The notes beneath the pieces were generated by a model. The model worked only from the letters and a program-made list of their open reading frames with translations. It ran no database searches and was not told the origin of the DNA. Below, piece by piece: positions 26,359 to 35,238 of a stretch of 64,000 nt of DNA. Position 1 is the first letter of the stretch. Every line of letters begins with the position of its first letter. Origin of the DNA: Silvimonas terrae (lineage in GTDB: Bacteria; Pseudomonadota; Gammaproteobacteria; Burkholderiales; Chitinibacteraceae); the NCBI RefSeq assembly GCF_014202765.1, contig NZ_JACHHN010000011.1:62001-126000 (forward strand), given 5' to 3'. The translations under genes were made by a program, and so were the position numbers.

Positions 26359-27512
26359 ACCAGAAGACGTTTTTGCTGCGATTGCGGGCCAGCCTTGGGC
26401 ACCTGCCGCCCAAAGAGGTCAACGAGATCGTTGGCGATTACGAGGAATTTTTCCGGGATGGCCTGGCAGAAGGCCATAGCGAAGAAGAAATCGCCGCACG
26501 CCTGGGTGATCCAGAACGGATTGCCAAAGAATTGAACGCCCGTACCAGCTTGCAGAACTGGGAAGACCGCAAGTCGTTCCGTACCTTGTGGCAAGTGGTG
26601 GCAGCCTACGCCGGTCTTGGCGCACTCAACTTTGTACTGGCGATTCCGTTGCTGGTATGGCTGCTGCTGCTCACGGCCGGGTTCATGTTCTCTGGCGCTG
26701 TGGTGCTGGCCGGTCTGATCTGCACCATCCTGGGTATCTCGCAGTGGTCCTTTGGCTGGCCGGCGGAAGATGAAGTCAGTGTGGTGCATGCGCATGCCAA
26801 GGGTGCGGCCTCTGGCACCGCCCGGATTTCCATCAATGACAATGGGGTGGAGATTGTCGGTAAAGACGCCAAAGCGGTGAAGAACGCCATCGAACAGCAC
26901 CAGAAGCAGGGTGATTCGGTGGAAATCACCGCCAACAAGGAAACCGGCGAAACCGAAATCAACATCACCGGCGGTGAAGGCAATGTGCATATCAGCACGC
27001 GCCACGGCAAAAAGCATGCTGCCAGCGCGGCCGCCAATGCCGACGTTGCGGCGGCAGCGGCGGATGTAGCCGCAGCCCAGGCAGATCTGGACGCCGCCAC
27101 CGGCGAGGGCGAAAAGGACAGGGCGGCTGGCCGGCTGGAAGCCGCCAAGGCCCGCCAGGAAGCGGCCTCCGCACGTGCCACCGCTGCGGCAATCCGGGGT
27201 GAACGGACTGATCCGGCGACGCAGCAGGTCACTACGGAGAACGTGCATATCGTCAAAAACGGCAACAAGGAAGACGTCGATGCCGACGATGACGACAGCG
27301 ATGGCGAAAAGGTGGTGGAGCGCGTGCTGCATACCAGTGACGCCAGTTCCGGCAAATTGTTGCCGATTGGTCTGGCTTTGCTGGCCTTTGGCGGCATTGT
27401 GTTGTTGCTGACCCTGGCCCTGGCCCGCTGGACGGCCCGCACTGTCAGCCGCTTTGTGCGTTATCAGCTCGATTTGCTGGGCGTGGGCAAAGAAGCCGAA
27501 AACCGCGCCTGA
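26355..27512 (+). CDS. DUF1700/HAAS domain membrane protein with Ala-rich middle
   Basis: 385 residues. The N-terminal DUF1700/HAAS domain (LRASLGHLPPKEVNEIVGDYEEFFRDG...EEEIAARLGDPERIAKEL, 1-60) is the usual partner of PadR. Then come two membrane helices (about 80-135), a polar beta-like part (SGTARISINDNGVEIVGKDAKAV), an Ala-rich coiled region (about 220-285, AAAAADVAAAQADLDAATG), an acidic patch (EDVDADDDDSDGE) and a C-terminal membrane helix (about 335-360). The insert between the helices is longer than in simple DUF1700 proteins. Probably an envelope-stress sensor or effector; this is inference. Confidence 0.8.
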   Translation: MNQKTFLLRLRASLGHLPPKEVNEIVGDYEEFFRDGLAEGHSEEEIAARLGDPERIAKELNARTSLQNWEDRKSFRTLWQVVAAYAGLGALNFVLAIPLLVWLLLLTAGFMFSGAVVLAGLICTILGISQWSFGWPAEDEVSVVHAHAKGAASGTARISINDNGVEIVGKDAKAVKNAIEQHQKQGDSVEITANKETGETEINITGGEGNVHISTRHGKKHAASAAANADVAAAAADVAAAQADLDAATGEGEKDRAAGRLEAAKARQEAASARATAAAIRGERTDPATQQVTTENVHIVKNGNKEDVDADDDDSDGEKVVERVLHTSDASSGKLLPIGLALLAFGGIVLLLTLALARWTARTVSRFVRYQLDLLGVGKEAENRA

Positions 27513-27539
27513 TCGGCGGTCTGGCTCATGGTCTGATCC

Positions 27540-27570
27540 AAAGCCCCCGGACGATTTGTCCGGGGGCTTT
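27540..27570 (+). terminator. Terminator of the padR operon
   Basis: AAAGCCCCCGGAC / GTCCGGGGGCTTT hairpin with short T-tract. Confidence 0.85.
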
Positions 27571-27635
27571 GTTCTATGTCTGCCGTATACATGCTAGCGC
27601 TCGCGGGCCTGGGTTGATGCTGTTAGAATCCGGGC

Positions 27636-27820
27636 CTTCGCAAGGTGCCTGCCTTTAACGGCAGGTGAAACAGGGAATCAGGTGCGTTGTGCGTTCTCGC
27701 CCAATCAGTCCTGAGCTGCCCCCGCAACGGTAAGCCGCAATGAATGCGTTCAGACAAGCCACTGACCCGACAGGTCGGGAAGGCGAACGCAGGAGCGGCA
27801 AGCCCGGAGACCGGCCTTGC
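27636..27820 (+). promoter_or_regulatory. Cobalamin (B12) riboswitch
   Basis: All conserved blocks are present in order: AAGGTGCCTG, GGTGAAACAGGGAAT, the B12 box region GAGCTGCCCCCGCAACGGTAA, AAGCCACTGACC, TCGGGAAGGCG and the closing AAGCCCGGAGACCGGCC. About 185 nt, ending about 185 bp before btuB. Adenosylcobalamin binding should repress btuB and possibly the cob genes behind it. Confidence 0.95.
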
Positions 27821-28004
27821 GAAATGCGCACGCAAGGTGCGCATCAAGGCGGAAGGCGCGGGGCGCGTCCGGACGGGAAATCGCCAGCGGCCGTGCCAGC
27901 GCCATCCTCCGTATTGAGGGGCGCCGCAGCAGGGCCGTGACGACATCGCGTGTCTTCCACACCATCATTGCACGCCTGCGTGGGGCAGGCTTCAGGAAGG
28001 CATC

Positions 28005-29867
28005 ATGTCCAAATCCGGTTTCTGTATGTGGCGGCTGTCGCCGCTTGTTCTGGCCTTGTCCGCCGCTGTGGCGCAGGCCGATAGTGCGGCAGTCCAGCCA
28101 ACCATGGTGGTCACTGCGACCCGCATTGCCACCAATCCCGATACCTTGTCCAGCGACGTCACCGTGCTGACCGTCAACCAGTTGGCCGCCACCGGGGCGC
28201 AATCGTTGGGTGAGGCGCTGGCGGCGGTGCCCGGCGTGCAGTTCTCCCGCGCGGGCGGCTTTGGCCAGCCGGCCAGTTTGTATATCCGTGGCGCCAACGC
28301 CAACCAGACCCTGGTGTTGGTGGATGGCCAGCGTATGGGCACGGCCACCAGCGGTGGCACCAACTTTGACTTGATCCCGATTTCTGCCATTGATCATGTT
28401 GAAATCCTGCGTGGTCCGGCATCCAGCCTGTATGGTTCTGACGCGGTTGGCGGCGTGGTACAGATTTTTACCAAGCGCGGGCAGGGCGCGCCGCATGTCT
28501 GGGCCAATACGGAGTACGGCACGGACAGCACCTGGAGCGTGGCCACCGGTTTATCGGCCGCAGCGGACGATACCCGTGTCGCCGTGGGCTTTAGCCACAA
28601 GGAAAGCGACGGTTTCAATCTGACCAAGCCGGCCAATACCTTCTATTACGAGCCGGACCGCGACGGTTATCACCAGACCTCCGCCAACTTTGATCTCTCC
28701 CACTTCTTTGGTGACGCCAATGAACTGGGTATTCGCGGCCTGTATGTGCAAAGCGACGCCGCGTATGACTCGGGCGGGTTCCCGGCCAATCCATGGTCGC
28801 GAGAAACGCAAAGCAATATCGCCGTCTACAGTCGCAACCAGTTCACCGACGCCTGGCAAAGCACACTGACGGTCGGCATGGCGCAAGACCAGTCGCACGC
28901 GGATTCCTGGGATTACACCAACTTTGTGCCCTACACCAGCCGCTTTGATACGCGCCAGAAGCAGGTGAACTGGGAAAACCGCATCAGCAGCAGCTACGGC
29001 AAATGGCTGCTGGCCGCCGAGTATGTAGACGAAACCGTGACCAGCACGGCTGACTATGATGTGGATGGCCGTATCACCAAAGCGGCCATTGGCGGCTGGC
29101 AAGATGACTTTGGTGCTAGCCACCTGCAAGCCAATGTGCGGCTGGAAGACAACTCGCAATACGGTCACCAGACTACCGGCAACATCGGCTATGCCTACCA
29201 CTTTGATCAGGCCTGGCAGTTCACCGCCAATGCCGGCACCAGCTTTCACGCGCCCACCTTCAACGATCTGTATTTTGATTGTGGCTATGTCTGCGCCAAC
29301 CCCAATCTGAAGGCAGAAAAAGGCCGTTCGTTTGACGCCGGCCTGCGTTGGGACACTCATGGCTGGAACACCACGCTGGTGGGCTTTGAAAACCGCATCC
29401 GCGATCTGATCGTGCTGGATGCCAATAACAACTACATTCCGGAAAACCTGAGCGAAGGCAAGATTGTCGGCGGCACGCTCTCCACGCAAGGCAAGCTGGG
29501 TACGCTGGACGTGGCGGCCAGCGTCACCCGCCAGAATCCGTTTGATCAGAACGCCGGTTTGTTGTTGCCACGTCGCGCCAAACTGTTTGGCAGCGCCTCC
29601 GTCGGGCAAACATCCGGCGTGTGGCACTGGGTGGCCGATGCACAAGGCGCGGGGCAGCGCTTTGATGATGCCGCCAATTCAGATGCCAACGAAATGGGCG
29701 GTTATGTGATCTACGGCCTGGGTCTGGATTACGCCTTGGGCAAAAACTGGAAAGCCGGTGTCCGCGTTAACAACGTGTTCGACCGTGCCTATGAACTGGT
29801 GAAGAACTACAACACGCAGGGCCGCGCGTACTTTGTAAACCTGTCGTATGACGGTGCGGGCTTTTAA
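28005..29867 (+). CDS. btuB: BtuB: TonB-dependent outer membrane cobalamin receptor
   Basis: 620 residues: a signal peptide (about 26 aa, ending AQAD), the TonB box MVVTATR, the plug domain (about 45-150, SLYIRGANANQTLVLVDGQRMG and EILRGPASSLYGSDAVGGVVQIF), a 22-strand barrel, and a C-terminal aromatic (GAGF). Plug sequence and length match BtuB. The B12 riboswitch upstream and cobTSCU downstream support cobalamin as the ligand. BtuF and the BtuCD importer are not in this window. Confidence 0.95.
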   Translation: MSKSGFCMWRLSPLVLALSAAVAQADSAAVQPTMVVTATRIATNPDTLSSDVTVLTVNQLAATGAQSLGEALAAVPGVQFSRAGGFGQPASLYIRGANANQTLVLVDGQRMGTATSGGTNFDLIPISAIDHVEILRGPASSLYGSDAVGGVVQIFTKRGQGAPHVWANTEYGTDSTWSVATGLSAAADDTRVAVGFSHKESDGFNLTKPANTFYYEPDRDGYHQTSANFDLSHFFGDANELGIRGLYVQSDAAYDSGGFPANPWSRETQSNIAVYSRNQFTDAWQSTLTVGMAQDQSHADSWDYTNFVPYTSRFDTRQKQVNWENRISSSYGKWLLAAEYVDETVTSTADYDVDGRITKAAIGGWQDDFGASHLQANVRLEDNSQYGHQTTGNIGYAYHFDQAWQFTANAGTSFHAPTFNDLYFDCGYVCANPNLKAEKGRSFDAGLRWDTHGWNTTLVGFENRIRDLIVLDANNNYIPENLSEGKIVGGTLSTQGKLGTLDVAASVTRQNPFDQNAGLLLPRRAKLFGSASVGQTSGVWHWVADAQGAGQRFDDAANSDANEMGGYVIYGLGLDYALGKNWKAGVRVNNVFDRAYELVKNYNTQGRAYFVNLSYDGAGF

Positions 29868-29901
29868 GCGTTAACGGTGTAAATGTAAAAAGCCTGTACC
29901 T

Positions 29902-29926
29902 GCGGCCTGGCATGATGCCGGGCCGC
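29902..29926 (+). other. Hairpin between btuB and cobT
   Basis: GCGGCC-t-GGCA-TGA-TGCC-g-GGCCGC. A strong stem without a good T-tract; it may stabilise the btuB mRNA end or partly terminate. Confidence 0.5.
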
Positions 29927-29994
29927 TGCTTTGCCGGGTGGTGCGCTATGCTGAGGTAAACCCCGGTTTTCTCTGGCCACGAACAACGACAAAA

Positions 29995-31056
29995 ATGACC
30001 ATGAAACAACTTTTCCCCCCATTTGAGATTCCTGCGCTCGATACCCGGCTTGCCGCGCAATTGCAGCACCGTTTTGATCGCAAAACCAAGCCGCTGGGCA
30101 GCCTGGGGCAACTGGAAACGCTGGCCGTACAACTGGGTGCAATCCAGCAACGGCTTGACCCCCAGATCGTTAAACCGGCCATGCTGGTGTTCGCTGCCGA
30201 TCACGGTCTGGCACGCGCCGGGGTTAGCCCGTTTCCGGCGGAAGTTACGCCGCAGATGGTGCTCAATTTTCTGGCTGGTGGCGCCGCCATCAGCGTGCTG
30301 TGCCACAGCAACCAGATGACGCTCAAGGTGATCAACGCCGGTGTGAACGCAGACTTTGCGCCGCATCCGCTGTTGATTGACCGCCCCGTCGCCAAGGGCA
30401 CGGCCAACAGCCTGGAAGCGCCGGCCATGACGCCGGAGCAAGTCCGTCAAGCCATTGAAACCGGCGCGCAAATTGTGCATGAACTGGCAGACGATGGCGT
30501 CACGCTGATCGGGCTGGGCGAAATGGGGATTGGCAACACCTCTGCCGCCGCCTTGTTGATGGCGCGCCTGACGGGCGAGAGCGTGGCTGCCTGTGCCGGC
30601 CGTGGCACCGGCCTGGACGATGCTGGCCTGGCGCGCAAGGTCGCCATTCTGGAACAAGTGCTGGCACGCCACCCGGATGCCATCGCGCCGCTGGATGCGC
30701 TGGCTGCACTGGGTGGCCTGGAAATCGCCATGCTGGTCGGCGCTGTGCTGGCCGCTGCCAGCCGCCGGGTTGCCATCCTGGTGGATGGGTTCATTGTGAC
30801 TTCCGCGGTACTGGTCGCCAGCAAACTGGCACCGGGCGTGCTGGGTTACTGCGTGTTCAGTCATTGCTCCGGTGAACAAGGCCACCGTCTGTTGTTACTG
30901 CATCTGGGCGCCAGCCGCCCGCTGCTGGATCTGGGCTTGCGCCTGGGCGAGGGCAGTGGTGCGGCGCTGGCCTTGCCGCTGGTGCGCGCGGCGGTCGATC
31001 TGTTGAACCGCATGGCGTCGTTTGACGAGGCAGGTGTGAGTGAACGCAGCGAATAA
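29995..31056 (+). CDS. cobT: CobT: nicotinate-nucleotide-dimethylbenzimidazole phosphoribosyltransferase
   Basis: 353 residues. It makes alpha-ribazole-5'-phosphate from NaMN and 5,6-dimethylbenzimidazole, for the lower ligand of B12. Signatures: KTKPLGSLGQLETLA, FAADHGLARAGVSPFP, MVLNFLAGGAAI, GEMGIGNTSAAA, GRGTGLDD and LVDGFIVTSAVL. The catalytic glutamate region is near the C-terminus (GEGSGAALALPLVRAA). ATG 29995 or 30001 are equally possible starts. It overlaps cobS by 17 bp. Confidence 0.94.
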   Translation: MTMKQLFPPFEIPALDTRLAAQLQHRFDRKTKPLGSLGQLETLAVQLGAIQQRLDPQIVKPAMLVFAADHGLARAGVSPFPAEVTPQMVLNFLAGGAAISVLCHSNQMTLKVINAGVNADFAPHPLLIDRPVAKGTANSLEAPAMTPEQVRQAIETGAQIVHELADDGVTLIGLGEMGIGNTSAAALLMARLTGESVAACAGRGTGLDDAGLARKVAILEQVLARHPDAIAPLDALAALGGLEIAMLVGAVLAAASRRVAILVDGFIVTSAVLVASKLAPGVLGYCVFSHCSGEQGHRLLLLHLGASRPLLDLGLRLGEGSGAALALPLVRAAVDLLNRMASFDEAGVSERSE

Positions 31057-31801
31057 TCCGCTCCGCCACTTTTTCTGCGCGCTGGGTTATTTCACCCGGA
31101 TACCCATCCCGGCCTGGGTCGGCTATCTGCCAGATGACCTGGACCGCGCCGCGCGGTACTTTCCGCTGGTGGGGGTGCTGATCGGCCTCATCGGGGCAGG
31201 GGTTTTCTGGCTAGCGCACTGGGTTTTGCCGCTGCGGGTGGCGCTGGCGCTCAGCATGGCCAGCACCATCTGGCTTACCGGCGCGTTTCATGAAGACGGT
31301 CTGGCCGATGCGGTGGATGGCTTTGGCGGGGGCTACACGCGTGAGCGCATGCTGGAGATCATGCATGACTCCCGCATTGGCAGCTTTGGTGCCATTGCGC
31401 TGATTGTCGGTCTGCTGCTCAAGCTGGAAACCCTGGCGGCCTTACCGGTCATGCAGATTGCGCTCGCACTGGTGGCTGCACATGGCTTTAGCCGGTTGGT
31501 CGCGGTGAGCCTGCTGGGCACGCTGGATTATGTGCGAGCCGCCGGCAAAGCCAGGCCAGTGGCGATGCGGCTCAATGGTAGCGGCTTGTTGCTGGCCGTA
31601 TTGTTTGGCGGGTTGCCCTTGTTGTTGTTACCTCCACTGTGGATCGGCGCGGCAGTGCTGGCTGGCCTGGTCGTCCGTTTTGCGGTAGCGCGTTATCTGA
31701 CCCGAACCCTGGGCGGCTATACCGGTGACACGCTGGGTATGACGCAACAACTGGCTGAGCTGGCGTGTTATCTGGTGTGGTGCGCGTGCGCATTGCGCTG
31801 A
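31040..31801 (+). CDS. cobS: CobS: adenosylcobinamide-GDP ribazoletransferase
   Basis: 253 residues, polytopic inner membrane enzyme that joins GDP-cobinamide and alpha-ribazole (phosphate). The metal-binding motif is FHEDGLADAVDGFGGG (about 89-104) and GGYTGDTLGM lies near the C-terminus. GTG start at 31040 inside the end of cobT, so translation is coupled. Confidence 0.94.
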   Translation: MNAANNPLRHFFCALGYFTRIPIPAWVGYLPDDLDRAARYFPLVGVLIGLIGAGVFWLAHWVLPLRVALALSMASTIWLTGAFHEDGLADAVDGFGGGYTRERMLEIMHDSRIGSFGAIALIVGLLLKLETLAALPVMQIALALVAAHGFSRLVAVSLLGTLDYVRAAGKARPVAMRLNGSGLLLAVLFGGLPLLLLPPLWIGAAVLAGLVVRFAVARYLTRTLGGYTGDTLGMTQQLAELACYLVWCACALR

Positions 31802-32340
31802 TTCGCCATTTTCCGGTCAAGGACGCGGCAGGTCTGTGTTATGGCCAGCTTGATCTGCCGCTGGCGCACGCCACGCGTGTAGCAGACATTCAGCCCTTGC
31901 GTATGGCGTTACCTGGGGCGGTGCGGGTGTACAGCAGCCCCTTGTCCCGCTGCTGGCAACTGGCACAACTGCTGGACCTCGCCGCGCAGGCGGATGACCG
32001 TCTGCAAGAACTGGATTTTGGTCGCTGGGAAGGTCGGCGCTGGGATGAAATAGGTGCAATGGCGCTGGATGAATGGATCGCCTCAGGCTACGCGGCCACG
32101 CACGGTGGCGAAGGTTTGACCGATCTGCAAGAGCGGGTGTGGCAATGGGCCGATGAACTGGCCGCAGCCGGCCAGCCAGAAGCAATTGCTATCACGCATG
32201 CCGGGGTGATTCGCGCCTTGTGGTCGCGCACGCGTGCCTGGGATGCCTGTCTGGCCCAGCCCGTGCCCTATGGCGAAATACAATGGCTGGACTGGCCCGG
32301 CACGGGTCAACCCGGCGGACCAACAACGGACTACCCATGA
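31786..32340 (+). CDS. cobC: CobC: alpha-ribazole phosphatase
   Basis: 184 residues from the GTG at 31786, a histidine-phosphatase fold: LIRHFPV (catalytic His, Arg), SSPLSRCWQLA, LDFGRWEGRRWDEI, AITHAGVIR (second His). It removes the 5'-phosphate from alpha-ribazole phosphate or adenosylcobalamin phosphate. The start overlaps the cobS end by 16 bp; an upstream TTG at 31765 is also in frame. Its stop overlaps the cobU start (ATGA). Confidence 0.92.
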   Translation: MRIALIRHFPVKDAAGLCYGQLDLPLAHATRVADIQPLRMALPGAVRVYSSPLSRCWQLAQLLDLAAQADDRLQELDFGRWEGRRWDEIGAMALDEWIASGYAATHGGEGLTDLQERVWQWADELAAAGQPEAIAITHAGVIRALWSRTRAWDACLAQPVPYGEIQWLDWPGTGQPGGPTTDYP

Positions 32341-32903
32341 CAACAACCCTGCTCTTGGGCGGCGCACGCTCCGGCAAAAGCGCCTTGGCAGAACGGCTGG
32401 CCCAGGCCAGTGGGCAAGCCGTGACCGTGCTGGTGACGGCCACGGCCACAGATGCAGAAATGGCGGCCCGCATTGCGCATCATCAGCAACAACGGCCGGC
32501 CCATTGGCACACGCATGAAGTCGCGGCGACGCTGCCGCAGGCCATCGCCCGCCACTGCCTCGCCGGGCAAACCGTGATTGTGGATTGTCTGACGCTGTGG
32601 CTCTCCCACGCCTTGTTTGCTGAGGATGCGAGCTGGGTCGAGGCCGCTGCGCCAGTGCTGCCGGAATCCTGGCAGACGGCGCGTCAGCAACTGCTGGATG
32701 CCGTCGCGCAGGCCCAGGGGCAATTGCTGCTGATCAGCAACGAAATTGGCCTGGGTGTTGTCCCCATGGGGGCAGGAACGCGGGTGTTTGTCGATGAAGC
32801 GGGGCGCCTGCATCAGGCGCTGGCCGGCGTGTGCGATAACGTGATCTGGGTTGCGGCGGGTTTGCCGCTGGCCATGAAAGGCCAGATACCCCCTGGCCGG
32901 TGA
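32337..32903 (+). CDS. cobU: CobU/CobP: adenosylcobinamide kinase / guanylyltransferase
   Basis: 188 residues. P-loop LLLGGARSGKSALAERLA at the N-terminus, TATATDAEMAARIAHHQQQRP (guanylylated His region), VDCLTLWLSH and SNEIGLGVVPM are all CobU hallmarks. It phosphorylates adenosylcobinamide and adds GMP. The operon btuB-cobT-cobS-cobC-cobU covers uptake and nucleotide-loop assembly only, which suggests salvage of corrinoids; de novo ring genes, if any, lie elsewhere. Confidence 0.95.
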   Translation: MTTTLLLGGARSGKSALAERLAQASGQAVTVLVTATATDAEMAARIAHHQQQRPAHWHTHEVAATLPQAIARHCLAGQTVIVDCLTLWLSHALFAEDASWVEAAAPVLPESWQTARQQLLDAVAQAQGQLLLISNEIGLGVVPMGAGTRVFVDEAGRLHQALAGVCDNVIWVAAGLPLAMKGQIPPGR

Positions 32904-32924
32904 CGGCGCGTGGGTGCCAGGCAA

Positions 32925-32953
32925 AACAAAAGGCCGCAAACGCGGCCTTTTGG
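32925..32953 (+). terminator. Terminator of the cob operon
   Basis: AAAAGGCCGC-AAAC-GCGGCCTTTT hairpin, about 22 bp after cobU. Confidence 0.85.
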
Positions 32954-33037
32954 GGCGATCAGAGAGGAGGGCTGACCGCCCTGACGACCTGTAACGCCGG
33001 GGTCACGGCAAAACAGGCGTCACTCAGTGACCGGGGC

Positions 33038-33202
33038 TTATTGCAGGCCCGGCTTGAGTCCTGTCAGGGTGCTCACAGTATGGTCGGGCGAACCGGCAGT
33101 ATGCACGCTGGCAAATTGCGCCAGTCCGTCTGCGGTATGTGCCGCACCGACCACACCCGCCAGCGCGAGGGCGACAAAGGTGATATTGGCGAGCTTTTCC
33201 AT
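33038..33202 (-). CDS. Small secreted protein of unknown function (54 aa)
   Basis: Starts MEKLANITFVALALAGVVGAAHT, a clear signal peptide with cleavage probably after GAA or AHT. The mature part is about 30 residues (DGLAQFASVHTAGSPDHTV). GGAG lies about seven bases before the ATG. No family recognised. Divergent from the LysR gene at 33383, with 180 bp between. Too short to rule out chance, but the RBS plus signal peptide make a real gene likely. Confidence 0.6.
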   Translation of the reverse strand: MEKLANITFVALALAGVVGAAHTADGLAQFASVHTAGSPDHTVSTLTGLKPGLQ

Positions 33203-33382
33203 GATGTGTTCTCCAGAGTAGTGCGTTTTTTTGTGCCATCTATGCTTGTGGCATCCATGAACGACATCATATTCAACGGCTCAGGCCGGATAAACAGCAA
33301 AAACGTAGATTGATTGTTTCCCGTGGGTTAACAATAACGAACGCAAGCGAGTGGTTTATCAGGGGCGGTGCAAGGGAGGAAT

Positions 33383-34348
33383 ATGGATACACTGATGAGC
33401 ATGAAAGTGTTCTGCCAGGTGGCCTCACTGGGCAGTTTTGTGGCGGCGGCAGAGCGCAGTGGCTTGTCCACGGCCATGGTCAGCAAACACATCAAACATC
33501 TGGAAAGCCGGCTGGGTGTGCGTTTGCTCAACCGGACCACACGCAGCCTGAGCCTGACCGGCCCGGGGGCCATGTACTTTGAGCGCTGCCAGCATGCCAT
33601 CAGCGATCTGGAAGATGCCGAATCCCTGTTGAGCCAGAGCGCCGTCAATCCGCGTGGCACGCTTAAAATCAGCGCGCCGGCCGTGTTCAGCGTGAATTAC
33701 CTGGCACCGGTGCTGGCTGATTACTACGCGCGCTATCCGCAAATGCGGATCGATCTGGACCTTTCTGACCGGGTGATTGATCTGGTGGAAGAGGGCTTTG
33801 ACATGGCGGTGCGCATCTCCGCATCGCCTCATCCGTCGTTGGTGGCGCGGCGACTGGCGCAGATCAACCTTTTATTTGTCGCTTCCCCCGCGTACCTGGC
33901 CAAGCACGGTGTGCCGCGTGACGCCTCTGAACTGGTCGATCATCAGTGCATTACCTACACCTACACCAATAATGGCGCGGCTTGGGTGTTTGACGGCCCG
34001 GACGGCAAATTCTCCGTCAGCATCAACCCGCGCCTGCGGGTGAACAATGGCGAGATGGCCGTGCGCGCGGCCCTGCAAGGGCTGGGTATTACGGTGCAGC
34101 CAACCATTCTGATCCAGGAGCATATCCACGCCGGCCGGCTGGTGCCAATTCTGCTGGACTACCCGCGTCCGCCGGTATCGGTATTTGCGGTTTATCCCAG
34201 CCGGACGTTTATCTCTGCCAAGTTGCGGACGTTTATTGATGTGCTGGTGGAGCACTTTGGCGATACGGCCCCGTGGGAAGATGAATCGCTGAAGGCCTAT
34301 ATCAAGTCCAAGACCAAGCCACGGCAGTTGGTGACGGAGAGTCGGTAG
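33383..34348 (+). CDS. LysR family transcriptional regulator
   Basis: 321 residues. The N-terminal winged HTH (MKVFCQVASLGSFVAAAERSGLSTAMVSKHIKHLESRLGVRLLNRTTRSLSLT) is followed by a periplasmic-binding-like effector domain (from about 90: RGTLKISAPAVFSVNYLAPVL). It resembles the CrgA/DmlR-type subgroup. The ATG at 33383 has GGGAGGA upstream. The only divergent neighbour is the 54-aa secreted protein gene, a possible target. Confidence 0.92.
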   Translation: MDTLMSMKVFCQVASLGSFVAAAERSGLSTAMVSKHIKHLESRLGVRLLNRTTRSLSLTGPGAMYFERCQHAISDLEDAESLLSQSAVNPRGTLKISAPAVFSVNYLAPVLADYYARYPQMRIDLDLSDRVIDLVEEGFDMAVRISASPHPSLVARRLAQINLLFVASPAYLAKHGVPRDASELVDHQCITYTYTNNGAAWVFDGPDGKFSVSINPRLRVNNGEMAVRAALQGLGITVQPTILIQEHIHAGRLVPILLDYPRPPVSVFAVYPSRTFISAKLRTFIDVLVEHFGDTAPWEDESLKAYIKSKTKPRQLVTESR

Positions 34349-34417
34349 GGCGCTCGTCGTGCTGCGTGGGAAGCCCGTAACGGGCGCATCGTATTGCCGG
34401 CTGGTTGATCCCGTTTC

Positions 34418-34690
34418 GTCATTCCCGACCTGGGTGGCCCCCTGGCGCCGGAATCCAGTCTGGTCACCGCAAGTGGCCTTTGTTGGCGGGTGCCACTTTG
34501 TAGCCCGGATGAAGCCGGAGGCGGGAATCCGGGGTGGCTGGCCTGGTTCATATTGCTGTGGTTTTTAGCGCCTGACGGCGCGGGCTCGAAAAGCATTTGA
34601 TACCCGGGGTGCCGGGTCCGCCCTGGTTTCTTTGCTTCGCCACCTCGGCGGGGCGGGAATCCAGTTGCAATGTTGGCAAAGATGGGATGT
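34418..34690. repeat. Composite dispersed repeat, copy Y
   Basis: Fills most of the 458-bp gap after the LysR gene. It has the same block order as 15305-15600: CGTCATTCC block, AGTGGCCTTTGTTGGC, REP-like GTAGCCCGGATG...GGGAATCCGGGG, CTGGCCTGGTTCA, AGCGCCTGACGGCGCGGG, AAAAGCATTTGATAC, TTTGCTTCGCCACCTCGGCGG. It lacks the 53-bp GGTGGATT insertion and the CAAC-rich tail. Confidence 0.75.
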
Positions 34691-34754
34691 TCCCGGTCAA
34701 CCGGCCCCTCGTTCCTGCGAACTCCGAGGAACGGCCATCCAACGAATCACGCAT

Positions 34755-34786
34755 TAAAAAACGGCCCACATCGGGGGCCGTTTTTT
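34755..34786. terminator. Bidirectional terminator
   Basis: AAAAAACGGCCC-ACATC-GGGGGCCGTTTTTT, just past the end of the minus-strand CHRD gene. Confidence 0.85.
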
Positions 34787-34806
34787 ATTGGCGGTCGCAG
34801 TGCCGC

Positions 34807-35238
34807 TTACTTGCTCAGTTCCTGCAATTGCCCCCGAATCTCGCCACCCGGGTTGGCGGCGGTGTGGATATTGAAATACCACTGGCCGGCTTGCAGGTCC
34901 TTGGCTTGTTCGTCGGTCAGGGTGGCACTGCCTTCAATGGGGCTCAATAGCGCGCCTTTGACCGGCACGGCGACACCCGCATTGACCCCCGCTGCGGCCG
35001 GGCCGTGAAAGTGGGCGGCGGTGGCCGGGCCGGTGAGGCCGCTGTAATTGACGGTGTAGTTAATGGCTTTGGTGTCGGTGTCGTATTCCACCTGCACAAT
35101 GCCGGTACCATCGCTTTCTTTGGGCGGTACTTCGCTGGCGGCATTCAGGGTGGCGCTGTACGTCATTTTGGCGGCCAGTGCGGCAGATACATTCAGTGCC
35201 AGCACGCTGGCCAGCAGGATAAGGGCGGGACGGCGCAT
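34807..35238 (-). CDS. Secreted CHRD domain protein
   Basis: 143 residues: signal peptide of about 22 aa (LLASVLALNVSAALA), then one CHRD domain (YSATLNAASEVPPKESDGTG...INYTVNYSGLTGPATAAHFHGPAAAGVNAGV...WYFNIHTAANPGGEIRGQL). CHRD domains were named from chordin; bacterial single-domain members are secreted, with unknown role. Monocistronic. Confidence 0.92.
   Translation of the reverse strand: MRRPALILLASVLALNVSAALAAKMTYSATLNAASEVPPKESDGTGIVQVEYDTDTKAINYTVNYSGLTGPATAAHFHGPAAAGVNAGVAVPVKGALLSPIEGSATLTDEQAKDLQAGQWYFNIHTAANPGGEIRGQLQELSK

Noticed and set aside
27740-27940. ORF across the riboswitch.
   Set aside because: It overlaps the highly conserved B12 riboswitch and has no homology or SD.
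29868-29994. Second cobalamin riboswitch before cobT.
   Set aside because: Only a simple hairpin is present; none of the B12-riboswitch conserved blocks occur.
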